Assembly: GCA_963818695.1 (NCBI GenBank)
Contig: CAWFTG010000007.1
Coordinates: forward strand, 124,001 to 188,000
Direction of reading: 5' to 3'
DNA from: AP-15 sp963818695
Lineage (GTDB): Bacteria > Pseudomonadota > Alphaproteobacteria > ATCC43930 > CGMCC-115725
Length of the DNA stretch: 64,000 bases
The notes under the pieces are model-generated. The model was not told the origin of the DNA, did no database searches, and saw only the letters and a list, made by a program, of their open reading frames with translations. A program made the translations under genes and the position numbers. Shown in pieces: positions 1 to 10,310 of this stretch (positions within the stretch are counted from its first letter, which is position 1; the number at the start of each line of letters is the position of its first letter).

Positions 1-180
1 CAGCCGACCGTTCGCCCGCCCGCCGGCGTCGCGCAATGCCGCGACCGCGGTCTCAAGGCGGTCGGGGTGGTTGTCGACGCCGACGACGGTGGCGCCTTCC
101 CGCGCCATGATCTCGGCGCTCGCGCGTCCGATGCCGTTGGCGAAGGCGGTGATGACCGCGACCTTGTCGGTGAACCGCAT
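1..180 (-). CDS. SDR family oxidoreductase, N-terminal part (runs off left edge)
   Basis: The first 60 codons of a short-chain dehydrogenase/reductase are present; the rest lies left of the window. The start ATG reads MRFTDKVAVITAFANGIGRA, which gives the beta1 strand and the glycine-rich NAD(P)-binding loop. The usual TGxxxGIG begins TAF here, so the first loop glycine is an alanine. It is followed by an acidic residue pattern at the end of beta2 (VVGVDNHPDR), which suggests NAD preference. The catalytic Ser-Tyr-Lys part is not visible and the substrate cannot be named. It is divergent from the LLM oxidoreductase at 251, sharing a 70-bp promoter region. Confidence 0.8.
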   Translation of the reverse strand, partial: MRFTDKVAVITAFANGIGRASAEIMAREGATVVGVDNHPDRLETAVAALRDAGGRANGRL

Positions 181-250
181 GGCTCCCCCCTTTCATCTCT
201 GCTATTGCCAACGCATTGTCTGAGAAGAGACGAGCACGGGAGAGCGGCCA

Positions 251-1078
251 ATGCAACTCGGGATTCATCTACCGCATGCCGGCGAACAGGCGACTCCGGA
301 CAAGATCCGCCGCGCGGCGATGCGGGCCGAGGATCTTGGCCTCGACGATGTCTGGGTCAGCGAGCACATCATCGTGCCGCGGGCGACCTTCCCCCGCTCG
401 CCATTGTTTTACGACCCGGTGCTGAGTTTGACGTGGGCCGCCGCCGTCACCAAGCGGGTGCGGCTCGGCACCAGCGTGTTGGTATTGCCGATGCGCCACC
501 CGCTGCCGCTCGCCAAGGAGCTGGCGACATTGCAGAACTTCTCCGAGGGGCGGCTGATACTCGGCGCCGGTGTCGGCTGGCTTGCGGCCGAGTTCGCTGC
601 ATTGGGCTCGCCGTTTCACCAACGTGGGCGGCGCACCGACGAAGGCATCGCAATGATGCGCGCGGTTTGGACGCAGGATCCGGTAAGCTTCCGCAGCAAA
701 TACATCCCGGCCGAGATTACCGAGATGACGATGCAGCCATTGCCGGTGCGGCCGATCCCGATCTGGTTCGGCGCGCGCTCGGAGGCCGCCTACAAGCGCA
801 CGGCGCGGATCGGTGACGGGTGGCACGGCAGCCAGCTGACGCCGGAAGAGGCCGCGCCGATCGTCAAGCGGCTGCGCAGCGACCGGCCCGAGCCGGGGTT
901 CACGATCTCGATGCGAACTCACTGGAACGGCAAGGACGAAGGCGAACTGCGCGACCGGGTCGCCGCTTATGAGGCGATCGGGGTTCAGCACATCATGGTA
1001 GCGCCGGTCAATCGCGAAATCGATGACTGGGACCAGGTAATCGAAGGCGCCGGGCGCCTCGTTGCTCATGGGGTCTAG
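251..1078 (+). CDS. LLM class flavin-dependent oxidoreductase
   Basis: This 275-aa protein belongs to the luciferase-like monooxygenase family, probably the F420/FMN-dependent TIM-barrel branch. Visible family marks are the N-terminal MQLGIHLPHAGE strand, the DDVWVSEHI segment, RLGTSVLVLPMRHP, and the GRLILGAGVGWLAAEF loop that lines the flavin site. Length is typical of the short TIGR03619-like subgroup. The ATG is preceded by a GGGAG-like ribosome site. It sits between a divergent SDR and a cupin gene, so an oxidative catabolic step is plausible, but the substrate is unknown. Confidence 0.85.
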   Translation: MQLGIHLPHAGEQATPDKIRRAAMRAEDLGLDDVWVSEHIIVPRATFPRSPLFYDPVLSLTWAAAVTKRVRLGTSVLVLPMRHPLPLAKELATLQNFSEGRLILGAGVGWLAAEFAALGSPFHQRGRRTDEGIAMMRAVWTQDPVSFRSKYIPAEITEMTMQPLPVRPIPIWFGARSEAAYKRTARIGDGWHGSQLTPEEAAPIVKRLRSDRPEPGFTISMRTHWNGKDEGELRDRVAAYEAIGVQHIMVAPVNREIDDWDQVIEGAGRLVAHGV

Positions 1079-1156
1079 CGCGGAAGGATTTCTTGTGCCT
1101 GGCATATCTGCCGAGATACGTTGTCGGCCGGCAGGTTCAGACGAAGAGGTGATTTG

Positions 1157-1657
1157 ATGGGCTATACTCTTGAACGGTTTTCCAGGGAATGTCACCGCAT
1201 CCTTGCGACGGATCCTGGGGTGGAGGGTCGCAAGAAAGTCTGCGCGCTCGTGCAGGACGTGCTGAAGGACGAGGATTTCGTCAACACGCATCTCCACGAC
1301 GGCGTGCCCGAGCGGAAGATGCTTTACGAGGATCCGGAGCTCGGGTTTTGCATCCTCGGCCACGTCAATCACGGCGCGCGGGAGAGCAAGCCGCATGATC
1401 ACGGCCCGACCTGGGCAATTTACGGCCAGGCGCGCGGTCGGACGATCATGAGCGACTGGTCGATGCTGGAGCCCGCCTCCGAGGACAAGCCTGGCAAGGT
1501 GCGCCTCCTCAAGGAATATGCGCTGGAGCCCGGTGATGCGCACCTCTACAACGAGGGCGACCTGCATTCGCCGCGCCGCGAAGGTGCGACCCGATTGATC
1601 CGCATTGAGGGACGGAACGTCGAGGAAATCCGCCGCTTCCCTTACGAAGCCGTGTAG
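1157..1657 (+). CDS. Cupin-fold putative metal-dependent enzyme (COG5553-like)
   Basis: This 166-aa protein has a double-stranded beta-helix (cupin) core. The metal-binding motif is seen as KPHDHGPTWAIYGQARG, with His residues spaced as in cysteine-dioxygenase-like cupins, and a second His occurs in EGDLHSPRR. The start at 1157 is preferred over an upstream TTG because GAAGAGGTGAT precedes it at ribosome-binding distance and the family N-terminus (GYTLERF) begins there. It most resembles the predicted metal-dependent enzymes of the cupin superfamily; the substrate is unknown. A strong hairpin follows the stop. Confidence 0.8.
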   Translation: MGYTLERFSRECHRILATDPGVEGRKKVCALVQDVLKDEDFVNTHLHDGVPERKMLYEDPELGFCILGHVNHGARESKPHDHGPTWAIYGQARGRTIMSDWSMLEPASEDKPGKVRLLKEYALEPGDAHLYNEGDLHSPRREGATRLIRIEGRNVEEIRRFPYEAV

Positions 1658-1680
1658 CGGCGAAGCCGATCTCGGAAACA

Positions 1681-1709
1681 CGAGAAGGGCGCCTTCGGCG
1701 CCCTTCTCG
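1681..1709. terminator. Hairpin between convergent genes
   Basis: A perfect 13-bp stem (CGAGAAGGGCGCC and its complement) with a TTC loop lies 23 bp after the cupin stop and 10 bp before the stop of the convergent lipoprotein gene. There is no clear T run, so it may act as a bidirectional transcription barrier or mRNA end stabiliser. Confidence 0.7.
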
Positions 1710-1718
1710 CGTAGCGAC

Positions 1719-2162
1719 TTACGAGGCCGGCGGGGGTCCGCCCACCGTCACATCGACACGGCGGTCTTGGCCGGGTGTCGGCTCATTGCTGCTCTCGCCT
1801 TGTCCGCTGACCACGAGCGCGCTCTGCGGCACCCCGTCACTCTGCAGTTCGGCGGCTACGGCATTGGCCCGTCGCAGCGAGAGGCGCTGATTATACCCAG
1901 CCGAGCCCGACGGATCGGTATATCCAGTGACCTGAACGGATGAGGGGGGTCTTGCCTTGTAGCCATCCGCCGCGAACCTGACCACCTCTCTCGCAGCCGG
2001 GCCCAGCTGCGAGTTGTTATAGTCGAAATACACAGTATAGGTCATCGGCGGCGGAGGGGGCGGCGGCGGAGGTGGAGGGTTCGATGCCACTGGCGGCGGC
2101 GAAGGTTGCTGAGCACACGCGGCGATCGCGACCAACGAGCAGACAAGGAAAAAGCGCTTCAT
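1719..2162 (-). CDS. OmpA-domain lipoprotein
   Basis: This 147-aa outer-membrane lipoprotein has a signal peptide (MKRFFLVCSLVAIAAC) with a lipobox-like AIAAC whose Cys at residue 16 would be lipidated. It is followed by a Pro-rich linker with an uninterrupted run of 11 prolines. The C-terminal OmpA/MotB-like peptidoglycan-binding domain shows VYFDYNNSQL, the TGYTD segment, LSLRRANAVAAEL and GQDRRVDVTV, matching the family's conserved Asp and Arg that contact diaminopimelate. The domain is shorter than usual. It is convergent with the cupin gene and probably anchors the outer membrane to the wall. Confidence 0.88.
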   Translation of the reverse strand: MKRFFLVCSLVAIAACAQQPSPPPVASNPPPPPPPPPPPMTYTVYFDYNNSQLGPAAREVVRFAADGYKARPPSSVQVTGYTDPSGSAGYNQRLSLRRANAVAAELQSDGVPQSALVVSGQGESSNEPTPGQDRRVDVTVGGPPPAS

Positions 2163-2230
2163 CTGTTCCTCCCGCAGTTGAACGCAGCAGGTTAAGATGA
2201 AATCGTCAATCGCGCCAGATCAAAGACCGC

Positions 2231-3227
2231 TCAGCCGCCCGCGACGCCCTGGGTATTCACATAGACCGAATAGACCGATTGGCTGGCCGCCATGAACAGG
2301 CGGTTTCGCTTGCGCCCGCCAAAGCACAGATTGGCGCAGCGCTCGGGCAGCGAGATATGGCCGATCATTGTCGCGTCGGGGGCGAAGACGGCGACGCCAT
2401 TGAGCCCCGGCGTCATGCCCCACCCGCACCACAGATTGCCCTCGACATCGCAGCGGAAGCCGTCGGGTGTTCCCTCGCCGGCATTGATGAAGACGCGCCT
2501 ATTGGCGAGCCTGGTGCCGTCGTCGACCACGTCGAAAACGCTGATGAGACGCGGCCTGGCGCGGGACTCGACGATGTAGAGCCTGCTCTCATCGGGCGAA
2601 AAACAAAGGCCGTTCGGCCCGTTGATGTCGCCGGTCACGACCGTGGCGGCGCCGGTCTTGCCGTCCACCCGATAGACGTTGGTCGGCAATTCCGGTGCCG
2701 CCCGCTCGCCCTCGTAATTGCCGAGGATCCCGAACGGCGGATCGGTGAACCAGATCGAATCGTCCGATTTGACGACCACATCGTTCGGCGAGTTGAGCCG
2801 CTTGCCCTCGAACCGGTCGAGAATGACGGTGATCGAGCCGTCATATTCGGTGCGGGTGACCCGCCGCCCCTCGTGCTCGCAGGTGACGAGCCGTCCCTGG
2901 CGGTCGCGGGTATTGCCGTTGGCGTGGTTGGAGGGCTTGCGATAAGACGCTCGCCGCGCCGGTTTCCTCGTCCCACCGCATGATCCGGTTGTTCGGGATG
3001 TCGCTCCATAACAGGTAACGGCCATCGCCGAACCACACCGGGCCTTCGGCCCAGCGAAACCCAGTCGCCAGACGCTCGACCGCCGCATTGAACGGCGGCT
3101 TGATGTTCTCGAAGCGCGGGTCGAGCGTGCGGATCGCCGGGTCCGGATAGCTCTCGGCGGGTTCCCACCGCGGTGTCGGCGCAAGCGGTGTGGCCACCCC
3201 CAGTGTTGGAGCCGTATTCGCGTTCAT
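2231..3227 (-). pseudogene. SMP-30/gluconolactonase-type beta-propeller hydrolase, frame-disrupted once
   Basis: The SMP-30/gluconolaconase/LRE fold is readable along the whole length. The N-terminal part starts MNANTAPTLG at 3227 and contains GFRWAEGPVWFGDGRYLLW with the metal-ligand Glu. The C-terminal part contains SNHANGNTRDRQGRLVTCEH, GPNGLCFSPDESRLYIVES and GTPDGFRCDVEGNLW with the ligand Asn and Asp. The two halves are in different frames. One extra base in the AA at 2944-2945 accounts for the break, and its removal gives about 331 aa, a normal length. The enzyme would hydrolyse a sugar lactone. All key residues remain, so an indel error is as likely as true loss. Confidence 0.85.
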
Positions 3228-3375
3228 CGCCGCCGTCCCTCCCGAAACTCCCTCTCCGCCCTTGGGGCGCAGAGGGCCGGGGAGGTGGATTCCCAGTGCC
3301 GGCAGTGCCTACCTCACCCCCCCATCGCTTCGCGACGGGTCCCTCCCTTCCCCCAAAGGCGGAGAGGGCGCGGAT
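3228..3375. repeat. Intergenic remnant of the CCCTCTCC...GGAGAGGG repeat family
   Basis: The gap holds no gene. It contains two short GC-rich inverted pieces (CCCTCTCCGCCCTTGGGGCG, then CCAAAGGCGGAGAGGGCG near 3354-3371) related to the larger repeats at 28941-29076 and 50606-50793. It looks like a degraded copy. Confidence 0.5.
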
Positions 3376-4635
3376 TTAGATGATCTTTTCCTCGCGCAGT
3401 GCAGCGAGCTCCTGCGCCGAGAGGCCGAGCAGTTCGCCATATACGGCATCGGAATCGGCGCCGAGCAGCGGGGCGGCGGTAATCGGCACCTTGGAGCCGC
3501 TCATCTTGACCGGCCAGCCCGGCATCTTGAAGTCGCCGCGCACCGGGTGCTTGACGGTGACGAAGATCTCCCGGCGGTTGAGGTCGGGATCGTTCGACAA
3601 TTCCATCGTGTCCATGACCGCGCCGGCCGGGATGCCCTGCTCGCCGAGCCGCTGCATGACTTCCATCTTGTCGTGGTGTTTGGTCCACTCTGCGATCATC
3701 TCGTCGACCAAGTGGCGGTTCTTGAACCGCTCCTGCGGGCTGTCGAAGCGCGGATCGCCGATCAGGTCCTCGCGGCCCATGATCTTGAGAAGCCGCTCCC
3801 AATGCTGCGGGTTGGCGCGCGACGTGTAGACGTAGCAATAGTCGTTCGGGCCGCCGCCTTTGGTCGGATAGGTCTCGCTCGGCGAATTGGTGCCCATGAT
3901 GCTCTGATTGCCCATCCGCGGCGCGGCCTTGCCCCAGAGCGCCTGGGCGGCGTAGGAGATGCGGCCGTAATTGATCACGCATTCCTGCATCGCCAGCTGG
4001 ATGCGCTGACCCTCACCGGTGAACTGACGCTGATAGAGCGCCGCGAGAACGCCGATCGCGCCGTGCAGCCCGGTCCCGGTGTCGCCGATCGTCAGCCCGG
4101 GCTTGATCGGGCGTCCGTCGGGCTCGCCGGTAATCGACATCGCGCCGCCGGTCGCCTGGGCGATCATGTCGAAGGCAAGAAAGCTCTTATAGGGGCCGTC
4201 CTGGCCAAACCCTTTGACCTGGGCATAGATGATCCGAGGGTTGATCTCGCGCACCACGTCGTAGCCGAAGCCGAGCCGCTCGATAACACCGGGAGCGAAA
4301 TTCTCGGCAAAGACGTCGGCCTTTTCGATCAGCCCGCGCAACAGGGCGCGGCCCTTGTCGGTCTTCAGATTGGCGGTGACGCTGCGCTTGTTGGCGTTGA
4401 GCAGCATGAAATAATGCGAGTCGACGCCTTTTTTGTCGGTCGAGGCGCCGCGGCCCTGCTCGCCCTTGGTGGGCTCCTCGACCTTGATCACCTCGGCGCC
4501 GAGCCAAGCCAAGGTCTGGGTCAAGGATGTCCCGGCCTCGAACTGGGTCAGGTCCACCACCCGCACACCATGCAAGGCGCCACGCTGCGCGGTGCTGGTC
4601 TGGTCGGCGGCGCCGGGTGTTGGGTCGTTAGGCAT
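3376..4635 (-). CDS. CaiB/BaiF family III CoA-transferase
   Basis: This 419-aa enzyme transfers CoA between carboxylic acids. The N-terminal Rossmann half begins LHGVRVVDLTQFEAG and carries WLGAEVIKVEEP. Further along come NANKRSVTANLKTDKG, GFGYDVV, YAQVKGFGQDGPY, and the catalytic aspartate in TIGDTGTGLHG, equivalent to the Asp that forms the acyl anhydride in formyl-CoA transferase. The start at 4635 (MPNDPTPG) is chosen because AGGAGGG lies 8 nt upstream. Substrate is not predictable. It is divergent from the monooxygenase at 4873, and both may act on the same acyl-CoA or aromatic compound. The 237-bp gap at 4636-4872 shows no gene. Confidence 0.88.
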   Translation of the reverse strand: MPNDPTPGAADQTSTAQRGALHGVRVVDLTQFEAGTSLTQTLAWLGAEVIKVEEPTKGEQGRGASTDKKGVDSHYFMLLNANKRSVTANLKTDKGRALLRGLIEKADVFAENFAPGVIERLGFGYDVVREINPRIIYAQVKGFGQDGPYKSFLAFDMIAQATGGAMSITGEPDGRPIKPGLTIGDTGTGLHGAIGVLAALYQRQFTGEGQRIQLAMQECVINYGRISYAAQALWGKAAPRMGNQSIMGTNSPSETYPTKGGGPNDYCYVYTSRANPQHWERLLKIMGREDLIGDPRFDSPQERFKNRHLVDEMIAEWTKHHDKMEVMQRLGEQGIPAGAVMDTMELSNDPDLNRREIFVTVKHPVRGDFKMPGWPVKMSGSKVPITAAPLLGADSDAVYGELLGLSAQELAALREEKII

Positions 4636-4872
4636 ATGATTCCCTCCTGGTCGTGGTCGGTTCCCGCCGCGCGCTGCCTGATCCTTTGGTCTATCGGGCG
4701 ACGGGTTCAAAGCTGGTTACGGGCCTTACCCTGGCAACAGGATCATGTTCGGACTGTCAGCCTTCTTCGCCCCGCCGTCAACGCCAAATGCCCACGGGCT
4801 GGGTTTCCGCTTGTCGCGATTTCCGGGCGGGGGCATCCTGAGCGCGCTCGACGAGATCTCCCGGAGAGGCCC

Positions 4873-6084
4873 ATGACGAGTGCCGCTGTTCGCCTTGTCG
4901 CACCGTCCGGCCCGGAGGAACTTATCGCCCGCGCCAAGGCGATGGTGCCCGAGATCCGGGAGTTGGCCGAAGAGACCGAGCGCAACCGCACTATCGCGCC
5001 GCACATAATCGGCAAAATCCGCGATGCGGAACTGCTGCGGACCTGCCGGCCGAAGGAGTTCGGCGGCTTCGAATACGACGCCGTGGTCGCGCTCGAAATC
5101 GCGCTGGCGGTATCGGCGGCTTGCGCGTCGACCGGATGGGCGCTCAACGGCGCCCTCTCCAACGGCATTTCGTTCGGCCATTACCCGATCGAGACACAGC
5201 GCGAATTGTGGGGCGGCGGGGACGACCCCTTCACCTGCGCCTGTTTCGCCCCGACCGGCGCTGCGGTCCCGACAGAGGGCGGCTATGTGCTGAGCGGCAA
5301 GTGGTCGTTCGCCAGCGGCTGCGATCATTCGAGCTGGATCAGGCTCGGCGCCCTGATCACGCCGCCGGGCGGCGCGCCGCCCTATGAAGGCGCGTTTTTT
5401 CTGTTGCCGATCGGCGATGTCGAGATCGAGGACAATTGGTTCGTCTGCGGACTGTCGGGGACCGGCAGCAAGAACATCATCGTGCACGAGGCCTTTGTGC
5501 CGCAGCATCGCGTGCTGTTGTTCGCCGATACGCGCTCGGGGCGCACGCCCGGCGCGCAATATCACAAGAACCCGCTCTACCGCCTGCCGCTGTTGGTGCT
5601 CGGCGCCACGATGCTGGCCTCGACCGCGGTCGGCGCCGCAAAAGGGGCGCTCGAGGCCTATCTGGCGATGACGACCGGGCGCGAGACCCGCGGCGCGCTG
5701 GCCGGCGGCGGGCTCGCAATGGCCGAATTCGCTACCGTGCAGTTGCGCGTCGCGGAAGCCTCCGCCGCGATCGAGGCGGCGGAGATGATCCTGGTGACCG
5801 ATCTGCGCAACGCGATGGAGAAATTGCGGGCCGGCGAGGAAATCACGGTCGCCGACCGCATCCGCTGCCGCCGCAACCAGGCCTATGCGACCAAGCTCGC
5901 GCTCCAGGCCGTGGAGGCGCTCAACGCCTCGACCGGCGGCTATGGCCTGATGCTCAGCAATCCGGTGCAGCGCGCCTGGCGCGACGTCAACGCCGTCGCC
6001 CGCCATGTCAGCCTCAATTGGGACGCGGTCGGCACGATGTACGGCCAGCACGCCTTCGGCCTCGAGCCCCGCGGGCAGTATTAA
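4873..6084 (+). CDS. Flavin-dependent monooxygenase of the acyl-CoA dehydrogenase fold
   Basis: This 403-aa protein has the acyl-CoA dehydrogenase N-, middle and C-terminal domains but resembles the two-component hydroxylase branch (HpaB/HsaA-like oxygenases). Visible marks are ELLRTCRPKEFGGFE near the N-terminus, the ASTGWALNGALSNG segment, YVLSGKWSFASGCDHSSW in the beta domain and GLSGTGSKNIIV. Such enzymes use reduced flavin from a separate reductase, and no reductase gene lies beside it. The ATG follows GGAGAGGCC. The gene lies 24 bp before ettA. A paralogue of the same fold is at 34372. Confidence 0.82.
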   Translation: MTSAAVRLVAPSGPEELIARAKAMVPEIRELAEETERNRTIAPHIIGKIRDAELLRTCRPKEFGGFEYDAVVALEIALAVSAACASTGWALNGALSNGISFGHYPIETQRELWGGGDDPFTCACFAPTGAAVPTEGGYVLSGKWSFASGCDHSSWIRLGALITPPGGAPPYEGAFFLLPIGDVEIEDNWFVCGLSGTGSKNIIVHEAFVPQHRVLLFADTRSGRTPGAQYHKNPLYRLPLLVLGATMLASTAVGAAKGALEAYLAMTTGRETRGALAGGGLAMAEFATVQLRVAEASAAIEAAEMILVTDLRNAMEKLRAGEEITVADRIRCRRNQAYATKLALQAVEALNASTGGYGLMLSNPVQRAWRDVNAVARHVSLNWDAVGTMYGQHAFGLEPRGQY

Positions 6085-6108
6085 CACAGTCGACCGGATG
6101 GATCCGTG

Positions 6109-7791
<1,683 letters not shown>

Positions 7792-7811
7792 AGGGACGCG
7801 CAACTGACGGA

Positions 7812-8624
7812 TCAGCGCGTCTGGTGGTGGATGAAGTCCGTGATCAACTCCAGCGCCCGCCGCGCATCCGGCGAAGCGGGGTCGCGCGGGATGAAGGCGT
7901 GCGGCTGGCCGTCGAATTTGTGGAACGCGATCGAGCCGCCGGCTTTGGTGTAGGCGGCCGCGAAATTGGCGGCCATGTCGGGGGTCAGATTGTCGTCGGC
8001 GGTACCCTGCATGATCAGCGCGGGCGGCTTGTCGACCGTCTCGCCGCGTTCCAGGATCAGCTGCGGGCTGCCTTCCGACATCGCTTCTTCGGACGGCCAG
8101 AACTGGTGGTGGGCTTCGACCAGCCGGTCGTTGCCGCGCTCGATGACCGCGCGGTAGCGGGCGAGCGGATCGGCCACCGGCCAGCAGGCGACGGCAAACG
8201 CGAGGCGCGCATCGCTCCCCGGCAGCGGGGCCGCGGCATAGCGGGGGTCGCGCGGCCGCAGCGCATTGAGCAGCAGGAGGTGCCCGCCGGAAGACGTGCC
8301 GAGCCCGCCGACCAGTTCCGGGCGCGTGGCGAACCGCTCGGCATTCGCCTTCAGAAAGCGGATGCCGAAATTCACATCCGCCACCGTATCGGGGTAGCGC
8401 GCCGCCGGCGGCATGCGGAAGTCGATCGACAGCACGGCGATGCCGTGGGCGGCGAGGTGTTCGGCGATCGAAACATTGTTGAACCGGTCGCCCGACGTCC
8501 ACGCGCCGCCATGCACTTCCAGCACCGCCGGGAACGGGGCCTGCCCTTCCGGGCGATAAAACCGCGCGAGCAGCGGAACGCCTGCCGGATGGTGGTATTC
8601 GAAGTCTTCGGTATGGATCGGCAT
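7812..8624 (-). CDS. Alpha/beta hydrolase (esterase/HSL-like)
   Basis: This 270-aa serine hydrolase has the oxyanion-hole motif EVHGGAWTSGD, the nucleophile elbow GLGTSSGGHLLL (GTSSG), a C-terminal acid region in GTADDNLTPDM and the catalytic His in GQPHAFIP. This is the order expected for HSL/carboxylesterase enzymes. The start at 8624 is used because CGGAGCGGAGAG directly precedes it, whereas the frame open further upstream has no ribosome site. It is convergent with ettA with a 20-bp gap. The substrate is unknown. Confidence 0.85.
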   Translation of the reverse strand: MPIHTEDFEYHHPAGVPLLARFYRPEGQAPFPAVLEVHGGAWTSGDRFNNVSIAEHLAAHGIAVLSIDFRMPPAARYPDTVADVNFGIRFLKANAERFATRPELVGGLGTSSGGHLLLLNALRPRDPRYAAAPLPGSDARLAFAVACWPVADPLARYRAVIERGNDRLVEAHHQFWPSEEAMSEGSPQLILERGETVDKPPALIMQGTADDNLTPDMAANFAAAYTKAGGSIAFHKFDGQPHAFIPRDPASPDARRALELITDFIHHQTR

Positions 8625-9266
8625 CTCTCCGCTCCGCATCTGTTGGTGCAGTCGTCCGATGAAGGCAACTTGCCTCGTATCCCGAACCCAAGCAAGCCGC
8701 AGCAATAGGTGGTCCGCCGTCTCGGGACCGCGGAGCCAGGCGGCAGGATCGCCCCGACAGCTCTTCGCTAGCTATCCCCCGCTGCCCGTGCTGGCTGTTT
8801 TTGCAGCGAAACAACAGCCATCTCTCCACCCGTTCGGTCACCCGGGGCCGGCCATCGCCCCTTCCGGACACTCCATGAGGCCCGAAGATTGTGGCAATTT
8901 TAGTGTTGCTCAAACGGCAACAGGCGAGCTGCGGCTGCGGGTAAGTATAAACCGCTGCGCGTCCCTCAGCCCGTTTCCAGAGCAAGCAGAGGGCCGAAAA
9001 GCGCAGCGCATTCCGCCTCCAATCGTCGCCGTTGGCACTTTTCCTCGTCCGGGAACTGCGTGCTGTGCCCCCGAAAGGGCTATTGGAATGGATGAAGCCG
9101 ATCCAATTGAAATTGCGAGACAAAGCAGGTAAGCGACGGAATGCGCTGCGCTTTTTCGTCCTACGCTTGCTGCCATCGTCATGCCGTAGAATACCATAGC
9201 CGCCTCCAACCGTCGCCGGTTGACGCTTCTCCTCGTCCGGGTACTGCAGGCTGTGCCTTACGGTTG
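8625..9266. repeat. Gene-free stretch with REP-like inverted pair and a direct repeat
   Basis: No convincing gene is seen. A 19-bp sequence at 8997-9015 (AAAAGCGCAGCGCATTCCG) is exactly inverted at 9137-9155. A 57-bp segment at 9014-9070 is repeated in direct orientation at 9201-9257 with about one change in six bases. The inverted pieces resemble the alphaproteobacterial GGCGGA/REP-type palindromes, also seen at 35648-35724. Confidence 0.75.
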
Positions 9267-9977
9267 CTACGATTCCAGCGCACTCGACTTCCAGAAGCGG
9301 CAGCCGTTCAGGAACAGATCGACGCAATCATCCGCCCACGCCTCGAGCTCGATTTCGGTCATCGACTGGCCGAGGACGAGAGCGCGGCGTTGCGGCTGAG
9401 AGATGACCATTTGCAGAAACTGCTCGGCGGCGAATTCCGTGCGAGTGCGATCGATGGCCAGGCGGTCGGCGCCGGCCTCGCGGTCGAGCATCGCGGCGAT
9501 CTGGCCGACGACCTCGGTCCGGCTGCCCTCGCGTGCGGCGATCGCGGCGAGCTCGGGAAAGCGCTGCGCTTCGGCGATCACCAAACGGTTGAGCGCGAGG
9601 GCCATGGGCGCCAGCGCGGCCCGCAACAGCAGCCTCGTCAGGCGCCGCAGGATCTCGTCGAGGCCGCCGCCCTCGTAGAGCGGCGTGCCGGCGGGTGGCC
9701 GCAGCCCTTGGATGATCCGGTGCACGACGGCGGCGAAGAGTGCCGCCTTGTCCGGGAAGCGGTAGTAGAAGGTGCGTTTGGAAATCCCGGCGCGCTGGGC
9801 GATCGCCTCGATGCTGGTGGCACCGTAGCCCTCGGCGAGAAACAGCTCGGTGGCGACGTCGAGGATGCGCTCGCCGAGGAGCGCCGCCTCTTCCCGCGAC
9901 GGCCGGCCGCCGCCGCGCCGGTTAGCGTCCGTAATAATAACCGGGAGGCGGCGAGTAATAATTGGGTTGCGGGGCAT
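9267..9977 (-). CDS. TetR/AcrR family transcriptional regulator
   Basis: The DNA-binding domain is clear: ILDVATELFLAEGYGATS, then the helix-turn-helix IEAIAQRAGISKRTFYYRFPDKAALF. The ligand-binding C-terminal domain ends in EFAAEQFLQMVI and the tail. About 236 aa from the ATG at 9977. That start has no good ribosome site and overlaps the end of the upstream small gene by 56 bp in another frame. The homologous part only begins at GGGRPSREEAA, so initiation from a rare codon or by translational coupling near 9930-9977 is possible. It probably represses its own two-gene operon through the palindrome at 10304-10325. Confidence 0.85.
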   Translation of the reverse strand: MPRNPIITRRLPVIITDANRRGGGRPSREEAALLGERILDVATELFLAEGYGATSIEAIAQRAGISKRTFYYRFPDKAALFAAVVHRIIQGLRPPAGTPLYEGGGLDEILRRLTRLLLRAALAPMALALNRLVIAEAQRFPELAAIAAREGSRTEVVGQIAAMLDREAGADRLAIDRTRTEFAAEQFLQMVISQPQRRALVLGQSMTEIELEAWADDCVDLFLNGCRFWKSSALES

Positions 9978-10236
9978 AATACTGCGGAGCCGGAGCGTAA
10001 TAGCCCGGACCCGGTGCATAATAGCCGGTCCCAGGCCCATAAATTGGAGCGGCGAGCGCGCGAACCGGCGCCGTCACGATAGTCGCGGCGCCGACAACCG
10101 CCGCTGCCCCCAGCGCCGCCAAACCGAAGATGAGTCCGCCGTGATGGTATCCATGCGCCGAGGCGGGAGCGACGGGTGCTGCAGCAAGAGCGATAGCGGC
10201 GCAGGCACCGATAATCGCGGCTTTGTATTTCACCAT
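9922..10236 (-). CDS. Small secreted Tyr/Pro/Gly-rich protein
   Basis: This 104-aa protein starts MVKYKAAIIGACAAIALAAA with a signal peptide cut likely after ASA. The mature part begins HGYHHGG, has a hydrophobic Ala/Gly segment (LIFGLAALGAAAVVGAATIV), and ends in five Tyr-pair repeats of the type GYYAPGP, QYYAPQP and GYYYGR. Similar Tyr/Pro-rich small proteins of alphaproteobacteria are uncharacterised and probably lie in the periplasm or envelope. A GGGGAA site precedes the ATG. It is the first gene of a two-gene unit with the overlapping TetR regulator. No function is assigned. Confidence 0.75.
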   Translation of the reverse strand: MVKYKAAIIGACAAIALAAAPVAPASAHGYHHGGLIFGLAALGAAAVVGAATIVTAPVRALAAPIYGPGTGYYAPGPGYYAPAPQYYAPQPNYYSPPPGYYYGR

Positions 10237-10281
10237 GACCAATTCCCCAGCAAGCGTCGCTATGCCACTCGCGACAACGGA

Positions 10282-10310
10282 CATATAACATAGGAAATAA
10301 CGCAACGCAA
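10282..10310 (-). promoter_or_regulatory. Predicted sigma70-type promoter of the small protein/TetR operon
   Basis: On the minus strand TTGCGT (10305-10310) and TATATG (10282-10287) are spaced by 17 bp, 46 bp upstream of the small-protein start. The -35 box lies inside the palindrome at 10304-10325. Confidence 0.5.
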
